Translations under genes and position numbers: made by a program
From: Loripinus fragilis
Lineage: Eukaryota; Mollusca; Bivalvia; Lucinida; Lucinidae
Assembly (NCBI GenBank): GCA_964019695.1
Contig: OZ026520.1
Location: 19,792,130-19,856,129, forward strand
Reading direction: 5' to 3'
Length of the DNA stretch: 64,000 nt
Shown here: piece by piece, positions 1 through 11,318 of the stretch
Position numbering within the stretch: the stretch's first letter is position 1
How the letters are laid out: each line of letters opens with the position of its first letter
The notes under the pieces: generated by a model
Told to the model about the DNA's origin: nothing
The model's input: the letters and a program-made list of their open reading frames with translations, nothing else
The model's database searches: none

Positions 1-925
1 GCGTTGTATCAATGCGTCAAAAAATGCTCCCAGTGCGTTGTAATAAAAAATCCTCAATAAAACATTTGCTAGTTTACCAAGAAAAAAAACAAAGTAGTAA
101 TCGTTTTTTGGATGTTATTTCATGGGGATATGGCACCAGCTGCGCTTAGACATGCAGATTTCACTCAATTTTGGCAGTTACACTAGAAAAAAAGCACCGG
201 TCACGACAAAACTCCAGAACTTTGTTGGATTTGCAGTCCAAACCATGAATTATATCACCAATTGCTTAGCAGAGCCATAAACTGCAATGTTACCGGTGGT
301 CTGTGCGCCAGGTGTCATCACAAATAAAATAAATGCAAGTTTATAAATAAATAATAAAGTCAATAGGTATAGATTTTTTTTACCTTTTACGCCACCACCG
401 GTGCTGAAAAATGCAACCACCAGCTCGTTGTAGCAACCACCGGTGCGTTTACATTGACCAGTGTGATAGTAGATCGACTAGTATTTGTGGTTGCTTCAGA
501 AATCGTGGTATGGCACAAAAGAAGCCACAATTTTCCTACTCCTAGAAATTCATCAGTTACCAAATTAATTAAATTTGCTTGTCGTCCAATATTATCCAGC
601 GACATGACGTCATCAATGACGTTATTGTAACGTAATCATCGTTGAACGTGACAGCCGCCATTTTAAGAATGTCAGAAAGCTAACGATGACAACAGGTACC
701 TTAAACTGATCGTCACATGAATAAATTGAAAGTTTGTTTTGGTAAAAATTAACTGAAAACCCATGAAATAAGAATAAAACTATAATTTGGTGGCATTTTT
801 TGACAAGAAATTTAGCAACTTTTCTTATAAACATGGATTTGCGACGGTTACCACGAAAACTGGTGCTTGTTTGGAAAGTGACCCACCCATCATTATCAAA
901 TTCAGCGGAGATATGTGTAACCAAA
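1..925. other. Gene-free AT-rich stretch with CACCGGTG motifs
   Basis: No coding exon or known element was recognised. The motif ACCGGTG or its complement recurs at about 194-201, 291-300, 393-405 and 434-446, twice in the context of CAACCACCGGTG, which suggests the edge of a decayed repeat. Short open frames here show no family motif. Confidence 0.4.
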
Positions 926-2066
926 TATACTTAAGGAATAAAGAAACGCAACAGACAAAAATATAATTTTTGCGTGTTCAAATGACGGTTTGGTGAAATC
1001 TCTTTTGAAAATTTCTCATTGAGTATTAAAAGCATGTGATGAAAAACCAAAACGTCATTTTAACGCCACATTTTACGCTACAAGATGAAAATATATGAAA
1101 ACGTAAAATGTGACGTTAACGTCAGAATAAAGGTCAAGAAACCCCGTCTTTTCCATGTTTGGTTATTTGGCGTCGACTTGTCAATGTGCAAATTAAACAA
1201 ACGTCCAATCATATTCGTAATTCAGTCAAATATTGCCTCAAAACACGCTACTTGAATGACAAGATACACAATGGTAGTGAATAAACGAAAAACGTCACTT
1301 AGAGCCGTCAGGGTTCGGTCGCTTGTGAATATACGGGATAAGATAAACCTAGAGACATCAGAACATGCTTTCTTGGGAAAAACTGACCTTTCAGATACCG
1401 TAGAAATACGCTGGTAAGGTGTTTATATTGACGTTAGCCAAACAAAACACGGTATAATGCAAGAGAAAACATCTGATTACAGGCTGAGAGTGAACACCAA
1501 ACTTGTTCACTGTAACCTTAACTTTGTCACTTGACCATTTTATCATTAGAAAAACACATAAACATCATGGAAACCATAAAAACGTAGGATATCAAATTTT
1601 GACGTCAGAATTGAGTTTTTTGACGTCTGAAGATCTCAAGTCATAATTCTTGACAAAACGTCATTGTAATGAATAAATCTCAAGCAGAAAAGAAAAGTTA
1701 CGCGTTTCACGCAATATTCAGAGTTGACGTTAATGACGTTAAGCCGTTTCAGAATCCTACAGGAACGTCGCCATTTGATCATTTCCTTGATCCGCAATCT
1801 ATGCCATGACTTTTTAAAACAATAAACTGATGGTCGATTCAAACTTTGCTTTTGTTGGCCATGTTTCAGCAGTTTACTACGGGGGTCAGGCTGGTTACGT
1901 GCATACTTAAATGGTTACGTAATCGATAATTGCGTTGAACCTGCTGAAATTTGACGGCCACATACTGCTCTTATGGATAAATATCATTTGCACTAAATAC
2001 TTGCATCATATAGTATGCTTACAATGACTCAAAGTGTTTGTTGCGTTTCTTTATTCCTTAAGTATA
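926..2066. mobile_element. 1.14-kb terminal-inverted-repeat DNA element
   Basis: The ends are near-perfect inverted repeats of about 28 bp: 926-954 begins TATACTTAAGGAATAAAGAA and its reverse complement lies at 2038-2066. The interior holds no transposase frame. It is unusually rich in ACGTCA/TGACGT motifs (about a dozen between 1050 and 1760), probably subterminal repeats of the kind transposases bind (inference). The tips are TA-rich, so the exact target duplication is unclear. Most likely a non-autonomous DNA transposon. Confidence 0.7.
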
Positions 2067-2149
2067 CTTTTATATTCAAACATTGATAGTTCGACAAAAC
2101 TATATTTACTTTGAAACGTTAATACCACGAAAACTGGGACAACCAGCAT

Positions 2150-2684
2150 AAGTAAGTAAGGGTGCAAAGATCAGGAATCGATACAATCAAGTACCACACC
2201 TGACCCAGGATACCAATGGGAAAGTGACAAACTCACAGCAGACACCACAGACGAGTGCCAAGAGGTCAGCCCTTTCCCAGCAGGAGACCACAAAGCACAT
2301 ATAAACAAACGCGCACAAAGACATAGCAAACACAAGACAGAACAAAAACATAAAAAATCCACAAAAGAAGTACCGCCTTGGAACGGTCAGTAACATATTT
2401 TACTGGAGGGCTTAAACCGGTTAAACGGCGCCAACCTCACCCTTAATTCAGATGTGGATCAAGACACATATAAATTTGGTTTGCATGAAAGACCCCTAAC
2501 TTATCAATGCATCATCTCCTAAAACATATAAATCAAGATATAACAAGGAGATAAAGCAAAGATAAAGACTCAACAGTAAATAAAACTGAATACCGGAGCA
2601 AAAGAAATCCAACAGGTAAACCCTGGTTGGCCCGACAAACAACCAAAGCATCAGGCCCCTACCATCTCATCAATAGATAAGTTT
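2150..2684 (-). mobile_element. 3' tail of reverse-transcriptase element, family A
   Basis: This untranslated tail follows the RT remnant at 2685-4038 on the minus strand. The same sequence recurs, mostly 5'-truncated, at 13330-13890, 28048-28425, 30716-31005, 36650-37085, 57287-57412 and 63843-64000 (all plus strand). Every full copy stops at the same point, after a segment reading GATTCCTGATCTTTGC on the sense strand. A fixed 3' end with variable 5' truncation is the signature of target-primed retrotransposition. Confidence 0.75.
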
Positions 2685-4038
2685 TTAAGTCGGAACCATG
2701 ATAGAGGCTGAAGTCCGACCCACCGGCGTGCAATTAAAGAGGAAAGCAAAGTTGCCAACCGTGATTAGGTTGACCACTAAGCATGCAGTCTGTTGCAATA
2801 CATTAATGTTATAGCCAATCTTTTTATAATGGGAAATTATTTTAATGAATTGCGCTGAAAAATTATTAAAACCAACAATCTTCTTCAATTTATACACCAT
2901 AGAAATCAGGTTCCGAAAGTCCTTGGCACAAGAGAGATTTAAGTCCAACTTGGAATTTAGAAATCAAATCATAGTGTCGTCTATAAAATTTAGAAAAATC
3001 TCTGTGAAGTTTATGATACCGATAGCCTTGTTTAAGAATTTTCTGAGTTAACAAATTATTGCGAGTGTTGAAGTCAGCAACATAGCTAGATGCTCTAGCA
3101 AAACGAATGAGTTGAGAGATATAGACTCCATAGGATGTAGAACGAGGAACATCACCATCTAAAAATGGGAAATTGACAATTTCAAAATCAAAGTCGTCAC
3201 GTTTATCTTAAATTTTGGTAGAAACAATATCATTAGAAATTGACAAATGCAAGTCTAAAAATGCGGCTTCGGTATCAGAGGCATTAGCTTTATTCAGTTG
3301 GAGCTCTGAAGGGTATATTTGACTTACCATATTGTCAAAATAAACATTATTAATATTTAAAATATCGTCCAAATATCTGGAAGTAGTGTTAAACGCATCA
3401 ATAACATCAGCCTGCTTATCATCAGAAAGAGACATCATAAAGTCTCTCTCATAACAAAACAGGAATAAATCTGCAACCAGGGGAGCACAATTAGTGCCCA
3501 TAGGAATCCCAACTACTTGTCTATAGAGCTTGGTGCCAAATCGAATAAAAATGTTGTCCAACAAAAAGGTCAGCGCATCACATACATTTTGACACGACCA
3601 TGCATGATATCTTTTAGGTTTTTCTGAAGTAAAAAAATGCATTTCTGTCATTACATGCAAGATAAGGAGAGCCTTCTCTCTGGAAGGTTCTTTCAATAAG
3701 ATCAATAAGTTTTTTTTTTTTAAATTAAATTGTGAGGTAAAGTAGTGTAAAGAGTAGAAAAATCATAAGTAGACAAACTGGTCGCGTTGAAATCTCTAGC
3801 TTTAAGTTTATCTAAAATTTCACCTGAATTTTTAATAGACCAAAATAGGGTTTTACCGGATCTCTCATATATCTTTTCACAATATTTGATAACATGTTTT
3901 TAACAGCTGTAAGACACGAGGTTAACAATTTAGAAAGTTCTGTTGTCGTACAAGAACTAGAATTAGCAATAAATCTTGCTTTATAGGTTTTTTTTATGGA
4001 ATCTAGGTAACCAGTACAACGTAGGAACTTTGTCTTGA
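2685..4038 (-). pseudogene. Reverse transcriptase remnant, Penelope-like type, family A
   Basis: Reading the minus strand in broken frames gives a recognisable RT. An N-terminal part contains KARFIANSSSCTTTEL (about 3940-3985). The best open piece (3208-3705, 165 aa) carries the palm motifs GIPMGTNCAPLVADLF and YLDDIL, the second being the catalytic aspartate pair. A C-terminal part continues to about 2685 and ends VGRTSASIMVPT. The PMGTxxAP and Y-[LI]-DD motifs are closer to Penelope-like RTs than to the YADD of LINEs; the class call is inference. A stop after ISNDIVSTKI and at least two frameshifts make it non-functional. A SINE is inserted just 5' of it. Confidence 0.75.
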
Positions 4039-4052
4039 TTTTCTTTAGCTTT

Positions 4053-4366
4053 TGTTTGTTTGTTTTGTTGCTTTACGTCCCAAGTCAACAACTATGGTCA
4101 TTGCGGGACGGTCAGTTCACCTAACCACACTTTTTCCTGGGCAGGCTTGAACAAGCGGATAACCAGTAATCCGTGCACATACTTTCGCTTGTAACTGACA
4201 ACAACCCTTCTTGAATGAATCAGCGGAAGGGAGGAGAATGACCGATTTCATGATCAATATCCACGAAAGTATGGGACCGGGCCGGGATCGAACTCGCGAC
4301 CCCTGGAATTGCAGTCAGACACGCTTCTGTAGCCAGACACGTTACCGACTGCGCTACGCGGCCCGG
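4053..4366 (-). mobile_element. tRNA-derived SINE with 14-bp target duplication
   Basis: On the minus strand the element starts at 4366 with a tRNA-like head: an A-box-like GCGCAGTCGGTAACGTG and a B-box-like GAGTTCGATCC near 4285. It ends at 4053 in a (CAAA)n-type tail. The flanks are the 14-bp direct repeat TTTTCTTTAGCTTT at 4039-4052 and 4367-4380. Length is 314 bp. The same tail (gattctttacgtccc on the plus strand) occurs in SINE copies at 16177 and 55240. Confidence 0.85.
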
Positions 4367-4380
4367 TTTTCTTTAGCTTT

Positions 4381-5383
4381 GACACCAAAAATCACATTTT
4401 AGTATAATGCAAAACAAATTAACCAATAATTTATTTTGATTCATTAATATAGCAATGGCTACAATAAACATGTAACTTAACAATGCTAGGGAGATTTTCA
4501 TGGTGATCAACCTATTAAGTTTAAACTTTTGTTTCATTTTTGTAAAAGAGCATGTGGTTGTACACATAATAAACTCGTCAAAATAAGTTAAACCCAATGT
4601 CACTTTTTCCAATAGCCATAATGTTTAATTCCTAAAATTTAGTTGCTTATTTCAAAAATATCGATGGTAGTTGAAAATTCCAATTCCATCCAAGTTCAAC
4701 AACAATGTCTTGGGTGTAATTAAGTTTCGAATTTTTTTGGGTTTGTGCTAAATTTTCCAAGAGTATCCAATTTTTTGCCAATTTTACTATAGGAATGATA
4801 GGGAACGTAACGGGACATTTACTGAAATGTGTTGAGCTCTATGGAAGACCTATCAATAATTCTGAAACCTAGCGTATGATGAGAGGAAACATTGCTGCTA
4901 CTTCGCTGAAAATGTTATGGAAAAATCTCTATTCAGTAAAATGTTATGATAAATTAAACATGAATATATTTACATTAAGTCTATGGGAAAATTTCTGGTG
5001 GGGCTTAATTCATTTTGATCAGTTTACATAGAAGGTCTTACACTTGTGGTCATTTTATATGAAAATTATTAAACGAGCGTTCGGTGAGTATTTGTCGCCT
5101 TCAAAGTTTGTTTCTTTCAATAAATATTTGCATTGTGGTAACGGACGTCATCATGACGTTACTTGCTCCTGTCGAAAGTGTTATGTTAAGTGTGGTCATA
5201 ACATAATTAATGATATGATGTTATCCACTGGATAATAGTAACAACATATGATAAAATAAGTGATCATACAGGTCATTTTGGAATACAAAAACGGATTCAG
5301 AAGAGGCCCTTGACTGTAAATCTGTTTCCCAGTAGTTCAATATTAGTAATACAATAAACATATGGCTTGAATTGACATAAGTA
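4381..5383. other. Gene-free stretch with one dispersed repeat fragment
   Basis: No gene was recognised. About 4430-4505 (agcaatggctacaataaaca and following) resembles 42676-42722, next to an SLC22 splice donor, and the sequence just before it resembles 41262-41340. These are copies of a dispersed repeat. Nothing else stands out. Confidence 0.4.
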
Positions 5384-5599
5384 CAGCCGAGAGTGACAGT
5401 GACGTCATATTTTGTTAACAACGTTATCAGGGACTTACAATCTATAGATCACGTGTGTATTAATCCTATCCTGTAGATAGGATTAATACACAACTGGTCT
5501 TTCGATTAGCATTAGTTCAAGTGGGGTGTACAAGTTAAAGTTTTACTAAAAATTGTAAACAAAATATTACGTCACTGTCACTCTTGGTTGGCACAACAG
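5384..5599. mobile_element. 216-bp TA-flanked MITE
   Basis: Inverted ends contain GAGTGACAGTGACGT at the left (near 5390) and its complement at the right (near 5570-5590). TA dinucleotides sit at 5382-5383 and 5600-5601. The centre holds a perfect small palindrome (taatcctatc / gataggatta). The ends match those of the larger element at 19706-22851, which reads CTGTCGTGCCAACCAAGAGT. The TA flanks suggest a Tc1/mariner-type miniature element. Confidence 0.7.
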
Positions 5600-6239
5600 T
5601 ATGTATAAACTGTACAGAAATAACTCGATAAATCGAACTCATATTAGCCAGATTTAATTTAAGATATTTAATGTCAAAACTGCTGTTTAATACAAAATTT
5701 CTTTCAAATGTATGACCAATGAAGCATTAGAACAAATGTTGTTCCGTTCAATGCTTCACAAGATTTAAGAACCAGAAAACAGATGATAAGTGTAATATTC
5801 TGCTTAAAATGCTTTTGCATTTTACCTGCATGAATGGTATTCTTATCTCACTAAACTACAGGGTGTCCCAGCAAAAATGAAACCTATTTTCAATCCATGA
5901 TGACTCTAAAATTATAAAACCAGTTTTATACACCAGTTTTTAGGCACAACAGTAAGCCACGTTTGCTTAAAATAACAGCTTTAATGCTTTCTAAGATTTT
6001 GAGATTGAATCATTACTGAAGGCACCCTGTTTTCATTTCCCCCCAGAAACGGGATTAACGATGAAGTAATTACATTTGAATAGAATGGTATTTTATCTCG
6101 TTGATTCTTCACAAAATGTGTCAACAATGCGCATTAAAAGAAATAAACTTTTAAAGAATGTGAATATGTGTAAATTACGTTTAAAATAAGACATTTCAAA
6201 GAAAATATAACGAATTGAGCAAAACTTGGCAAAAAAGAT
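5600..6239. other. No gene; possible transposon end at 5856
   Basis: The sequence cagggtgtcccagcaaaaat at about 5860 resembles the complement of 9242-9272 (cattttttttggg... class end, GTGTCCCAAAAAAATGAAA on the minus strand). These may be ends of related elements, but an intact pair is not demonstrated. No coding sequence was seen. Confidence 0.3.
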
Positions 6240-7610
6240 AGGTCTTCATTTTAAGATCACCAGAGCCAAAGGCTCCAAGGGAGCTTTATACTATGAGACT
6301 TGAGCCGGCGTCTGTCCGTGCGTCCGTGCGTTCATACGTCCACACTTTCAAATATGAACATATCTGAGACCAGCTGGCGGATCGTTATCAAATATAATCT
6401 GGAGCATCATTGGAGCGGGAAAAAGACTGTATTAGGTTTTAGGCTAATCGGATCAGAACTCTGGTTTCCATGGCAACAGATGGCTCCCATAGGGTTATAA
6501 TGAGAAAAAAGTTGAGACCACTCTAGCTCCTTTATTTTTGATTGGTTATTCTTTATTTTTTGCAGGAAAGGAGGACAACCATAAAATCTCAGATGGGTTT
6601 GAAATTTAGAAGGATCTGAACCAGTGACTTATGAGTTAGCTGCCCTTGAGCGTCTGGCATAAATCCCCTTAGACTTGTAATGGGAGAAATGTTGTGACCA
6701 CTCTAGTGCCTTCATTTTTGGATGGATCTTCTTCATTCTTACAGGCAACAAGACCATAAAAGTTTGGATGAGTTTGAATTTCGGGAAGATTCCATTACTG
6801 ACTTTGGAGTTAGCTGCCCATGAGCATCTGAAAAAATCAATGATTTATGTTATGACCTCTCTAGCGCCCACATTTTTGATTGGATCTTCTTCATTCTTGC
6901 AGGCAACTGGTACATCCATAAAATCTCCGATAAGTTGGAAATTCAGCCGGATCAGACCTTGGACTGTGGAGTTAGCTGCTCTTGAGTGTCTGGAAAATCC
7001 CCATATACTTATAATGCGAGAAATGTTGTGACCACTCTTGTGTTTTCAAATTTTAATGGATCTTCTTCATTCTTACAGTTAAGAAGGACAACTATAAAAG
7101 CTTGGATGAGTTTGAATTTCGGTTGGATTCCATCACCTTTTATAGAGTTAGCTTCCCTTTGAGCATCTTAAAAATTGATGGATAATGTTGAGACCACTCT
7201 AGTGCCTTCATTTTGATTGGATCTTCTTCATTCCTTCAGGTTACAAGGACAACCATAAAACCTTGAATGAGTTTGAATTTTAAGTAGAACCAGTCTCAGA
7301 CTGGAGTTAGTTGCCCTTGAACGTATTAAAATCTGCATAGACTTAAAATGGGAGATCTTTTGTGACAACACTAGCACCTTCTTTTTTAATGGATCTTCCT
7401 CACCTCGCAGGTAATAAGGACATCCATAAAAGCTTGAATGAGTTTGATTATCCGTCACACCCGACCACCAACTATAGAGTTAGTTGCAATTGAGTGTCTA
7501 AAAATAGTTGTATAATGTTGTGGCCACTCTACCCCCCCCCTTATTTTTCATTTGATTTTTCATCCTTGTAGGTTATTAGGACATAAATTAAACTATGGAT
7601 CAATCAGATC
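6240..7610. repeat. Degenerate tandem array of about 165-bp units
   Basis: A phrase close to ttgtgaccactctagtgcc recurs at about 6508, 6693, 6849, 7026, 7188, 7360 and 7519. Each is followed by a thymine-rich stretch, ggatcttcttcattcttacagg, a variant of acaaccataaaagcttgga, and gagttagctgcccttgagc. Unit spacing is 155-185 bp, with seven copies diverging from one another. Open frames across it (for example 6768-7031) are by-products. The leader at 6240-6400 (accagagccaaaggctccaa) looks like the head of the same repeat. Confidence 0.75.
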
Positions 7611-7624
7611 ACATCACTGACTAC

Positions 7625-7775
7625 AGGCCTCGAGGTTATAAAGCTTGAGTTCATTCTCAGACTCAAAATAACGCGCAATGATTGGCTGTTTGCGGACACG
7701 TGTCCGCAAGCAGCCAATCATTGCGCTTTATTTTGAGTCTGAGAATGTACTCAAGCTTTATAACCTTGAGGCCTG
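7625..7775. mobile_element. 150-bp foldback MITE
   Basis: This is an almost perfect palindrome centred on ggacacgtgtcc at 7695-7706. The arms begin AGGCCTCGAGGTTATAAAGC and end with the complement. A diverged copy lies at 24725-24870 inside an SLC22 intron, with the same centre and arms. It can form a hairpin of about 70 bp. Confidence 0.85.
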
Positions 7776-8211
7776 AATTAGCTGCCCTTGAGCATCTGAA
7801 AATATACTTTCACCAATTTATTCAGATTTTTTAATACTTGCAGATAACCAGAACTGGCATATATCTTATGTTTTGAATTAATTCCTGTTCACTGTTTTAA
7901 GTTCAGAGTTACCTGCCTTTGAGCATCATAAATTATGGTATCTGCAAACATTATGCTGGCTCCCAGGTGAGCGATCGTTGCCCTTTAGGCTACTTGTTGG
8001 CCCGCTTGCTGGTCATCCACAATAATAAATTTTCAACATGGTATTTGTGTGAAAGTCGCATATCTGAGGGAAATTGAAAACCGGTTGCTATCAGTTTTTA
8101 CGCAATTTCTCAGAATATATAAAAGCAATCAAGCTGTTATTTTACACAAATGCAGATAAATAATATACCTAAAAACTGGTATATAATACTTTCTTACCAG
8201 TTGAATTATAC
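7776..8211. other. No recognisable gene
   Basis: AT-rich sequence. The start continues the phrases of the tandem array (gctgcccttgagcatctgaa at about 7780), so one more decayed unit probably flanks the foldback. Nothing else was identified. Confidence 0.3.
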
Positions 8212-8760
8212 TAGAGGACTTTAAAAACGCATCACCATACTTTTGCAATTTTCTAACGGGGAATGTGATTAAAAAGCTACTTGCATAGTTTAATGTGCAA
8301 CTCAAAGTTGGTATGAATCAGTCGTTAATTTGACTGTATCATAACCTGACGTTGCTGTTCACGTCACATGGTAGCATACAGCATCCAATGCTATTCAGTC
8401 GTGCTGATGCTTTTTGGTTATGTTTTATTTACACTATAGCATGTATAATACCAATACCTTTAATGCAGTTTATTAACATTTTCTAATCATCAGTAATTGA
8501 TAACGTTAATTTTGAAAATAAACGTCAAACTAAAACATCAATTTACAGCTCATTTTAAGAAAATTCTCCATAAGTAACATTTATGTACACTCACAATTTT
8601 GACATTCACTACTTACACTTGCAAACTTTTGGCAATTACGATTTAATGTAAAGCACGTCAGGAAGTTTTTGACACGTGATTGAAAACGTCTTTAAAACTA
8701 ACGTTAACGTCACTTACATAATGCAGAAAATACGTTATACACGGTGTAATTTAATCAGAA
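8212..8760. mobile_element. Partial TIR element, ACGTCA-rich
   Basis: The left end ctagaggactttaaaaacgc at 8213 matches the terminal repeat of the complete element at 35571-36385. As in that element, the interior is dotted with TGACGT/ACGTCA motifs (8345-8370, 8520-8530, 8650-8720). A matching right end was not found, so it is diverged or truncated. Confidence 0.5.
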
Positions 8761-9918
8761 TCTGTGATTTGTAAATGACCTTTGTCCCTGCAAGTAAAAC
8801 CGAACGAAAATAGATAAAGTTATGAAAGACTTAATATGTTGAAGTTCATCGCTAGACTATAGTAATCTGAGTGGGTGGGTATGTCCACATCTTTAAATGG
8901 ACAATAATTTGAGCATAACGTACTGTCAATACATTTTGAAACGTTCAATAAAGAATGTGCAACCATCAAAGACGCATAACTGTTGAGTCAGGAAACAAAA
9001 CCAAAGAAGGTTAACTTGCAGCTGAATTTGTGTCCTTCGAAATCGCCTACCCCTGCTTTATAAAAACTGTTATTTCCATACTTTCAATTAACTTTACAGC
9101 CATAAATTTTCTAGTGCACACTAAAAGCTTGTCAGGGTTTGGTATGCAATGTAATTGATATCTCTGCCATCCTTAGTGTTTGAAGCATGAATGATGCGTT
9201 TCAAAGTCCTCAAGTATATCATAGAATAATAAGGAATTGAAAATGTTTTTCATTTTTTTGGGACACTCTATAGACATCATTCATATATAAAGCGATTATA
9301 ACATAATAGGAATAGGCTTGGCGTATGTCATGTGTATGGTAAAAGTCGTTAAGTTTCCAAAACAGTTCAGTTTATTTTTCAAAAGACTAGAATAAAGGCC
9401 TCGATTTCGATCTACGTCTGAAATAACGAATCCTGAGTAAGTGAATTCAATACATTTGATGTTATAAATAGCTGGTTTACACAATCTGTTGTATATCTTA
9501 CTAACTTAAAGCTACTTCATGTATATTATTGTGTCGTCTAAAATTAGGTTTTGTCAGTGAAGAAAATCGTATGCTTTTAAATATCAATTCATGTATAGAA
9601 ATAAGAAAAACACTATTGTCATTGGGGTAAAATATATTATTTTAGCTTTTAAGAAACCTCAATGTATTGTAAAATAAGCAGTTTCTAAAAATGCTGCTTA
9701 TGTATTTGATAAAATACACAGACTTGAAATGACGTTTTATGTGATTTAGGCACAAATTCCTTCCCATAGTCATCAATGCTTTGTTGGTATTTTCAGTTAA
9801 TGGCAGTTGAATGGCAGTCAATAAACACTAGCAGTGTAAACTCATAACGTGCGGGTTTGCTTTAACATAATGTATTTAAAAGAAAGTAAAGTACATTTAT
9901 AATTGTAATAACAGGTCC
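8761..9918. other. No recognisable gene
   Basis: AT-rich sequence without family motifs in any frame. A possible transposon end (tttttgggacactctataga) sits at about 9255. Nothing else can be supported. Confidence 0.3.
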
Positions 9919-10179
9919 TTGTATCTTATAAAATCATACTGCTTGTTACGATGTCGAATCAATGGAACATCAGAATCAGTGAAGGTTGCGTATAAGCCAT
10001 CCAATCTAAATTCTAAGGGTACAGAAGTAGCTGATCCCCTTAGATCACTTAAAGAGTGGGATTGGTGTTACGAATTACCAACCGGGAAAGAGCTTAGTCC
10101 TCCACGTAAATTGGGGTCAACCATACAACTAGTGAGTTGTGACAGCCTAAGAGCTAGGATCGCGCATCAATTTCAATGA
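9919..10179 (+). other. Unrecognised 86-codon open frame
   Basis: The frame contains an unusually hydrophilic, well-mixed central part (for example VADPLRSLKEWDWCYELPTG) compared with the AT-biased chance frames around it. No family is recognised, and there are no splice or promoter clues. It may be a remnant of a retroelement or chance. Confidence 0.2.
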
Positions 10180-10812
10180 ATATGAACTGACCTAAAAGGT
10201 CTAGATCGCGTGTACCCCGGGTTATTGAATAACCCAATAAAATTAAATTAACGTCAGAAGTACGTAGTGACTCAGATTCACTGAATAATCACAGATCAGA
10301 CTGACCCAAGAGTCAAGTGATGAAACCAAAAGTGATTAAAATTTCGCGAATCGCGTAAATCTGGAAAACGAGAACGAATAACTGCAGAACAGTATAATAG
10401 AAGGGCCCATTCTTTTTCTAGATCTTAGATTTATATGTGAATTGTATATTCTTTACGTTTCTTATTTCTGTCTGGTTGACGTACGTCTAAAGCAGGACAC
10501 TCTAAGATTGATTCTTATAGAAACTATCTTAGAGTGGAAACTTGCCTTAGTATGGGATGGTCAACTAGCTAGAAATATTAACGTAGGTGGTGTTTTTGTA
10601 ACATTAATGTGATGTCGATGTTTTTTTTAGTACATAAAGTACTGAAAAATTGTTACTGGTTGCGTGCATTGTTTTTCCCGGGTAGCATTGTCAATGCATA
10701 ATGGAATCTTCCAATAAAATTTACCCTCTTTCGTCCTGACCGGCTTTATATCGTAACACTGCTAGTCATTTGAATATAGTTAAAATATTATATTATCACA
10801 TAAAAATAAGTT
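10180..10812. other. No recognisable gene
   Basis: A short imperfect inverted pair at about 10497-10545 (gacactctaagatt / aactatcttagagtg) can fold into a hairpin. Otherwise nothing was identified. Confidence 0.3.
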
Positions 10813-11318
10813 ACGATTTGATACGATTTTCTATTTTAGGGTAACATATTAAATTTTGCTGTTGCAAGGTAACGTTGTACCCGCTTTATAGTTAACAAAC
10901 ATTACTCTGTGGCTAATATATTCTGGTTTTTGAAAATTATAGTGTACAAAAAAAACCTTTGATGTCTATTGGCAGCCCATTGTCTAACGATAGTACTGCA
11001 TTAGATAGCAAAACATTTGAAGCAAGTGACATTCTCAGAAAAACAATTGAAGGATATTTAGTAACGATTTGATAGGATTTCCTACTTTAGGGTAACTAAT
11101 TAAATTTTGCTGTTGCAAGGTAACGTTGTAACCGCTTTATAGTTAACAAACATTACTCTGTGGCTAATATATTCTAGTTTTTGAAAATTATAGTATACAA
11201 AATCCCCCCTTTGATGTCTATTGGCAGCCCATTGTCTATTGATAGTATTTTATTAAATTAGTAAAACATTTGAAGCAAGAGACATCCTCAGAAAAAAACA
11301 ATTGAATGATATTTAGTC
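10813..11318 (+). repeat. Two-copy tandem duplication, 251-bp period
   Basis: Copy one (10813-11063) and copy two (11064-11318) both start acgatttgata and share long blocks such as ttgctgttgcaaggtaacgt and cattactctgtggctaatat. They differ by scattered substitutions and small indels. No coding content was seen. Confidence 0.85.

Noticed and set aside
5856..9272. One large transposon bounded by GTGTCCCA ends
   Set aside because: The two ends are only partly similar and the interval holds several unrelated repeats; more likely two independent fragments.
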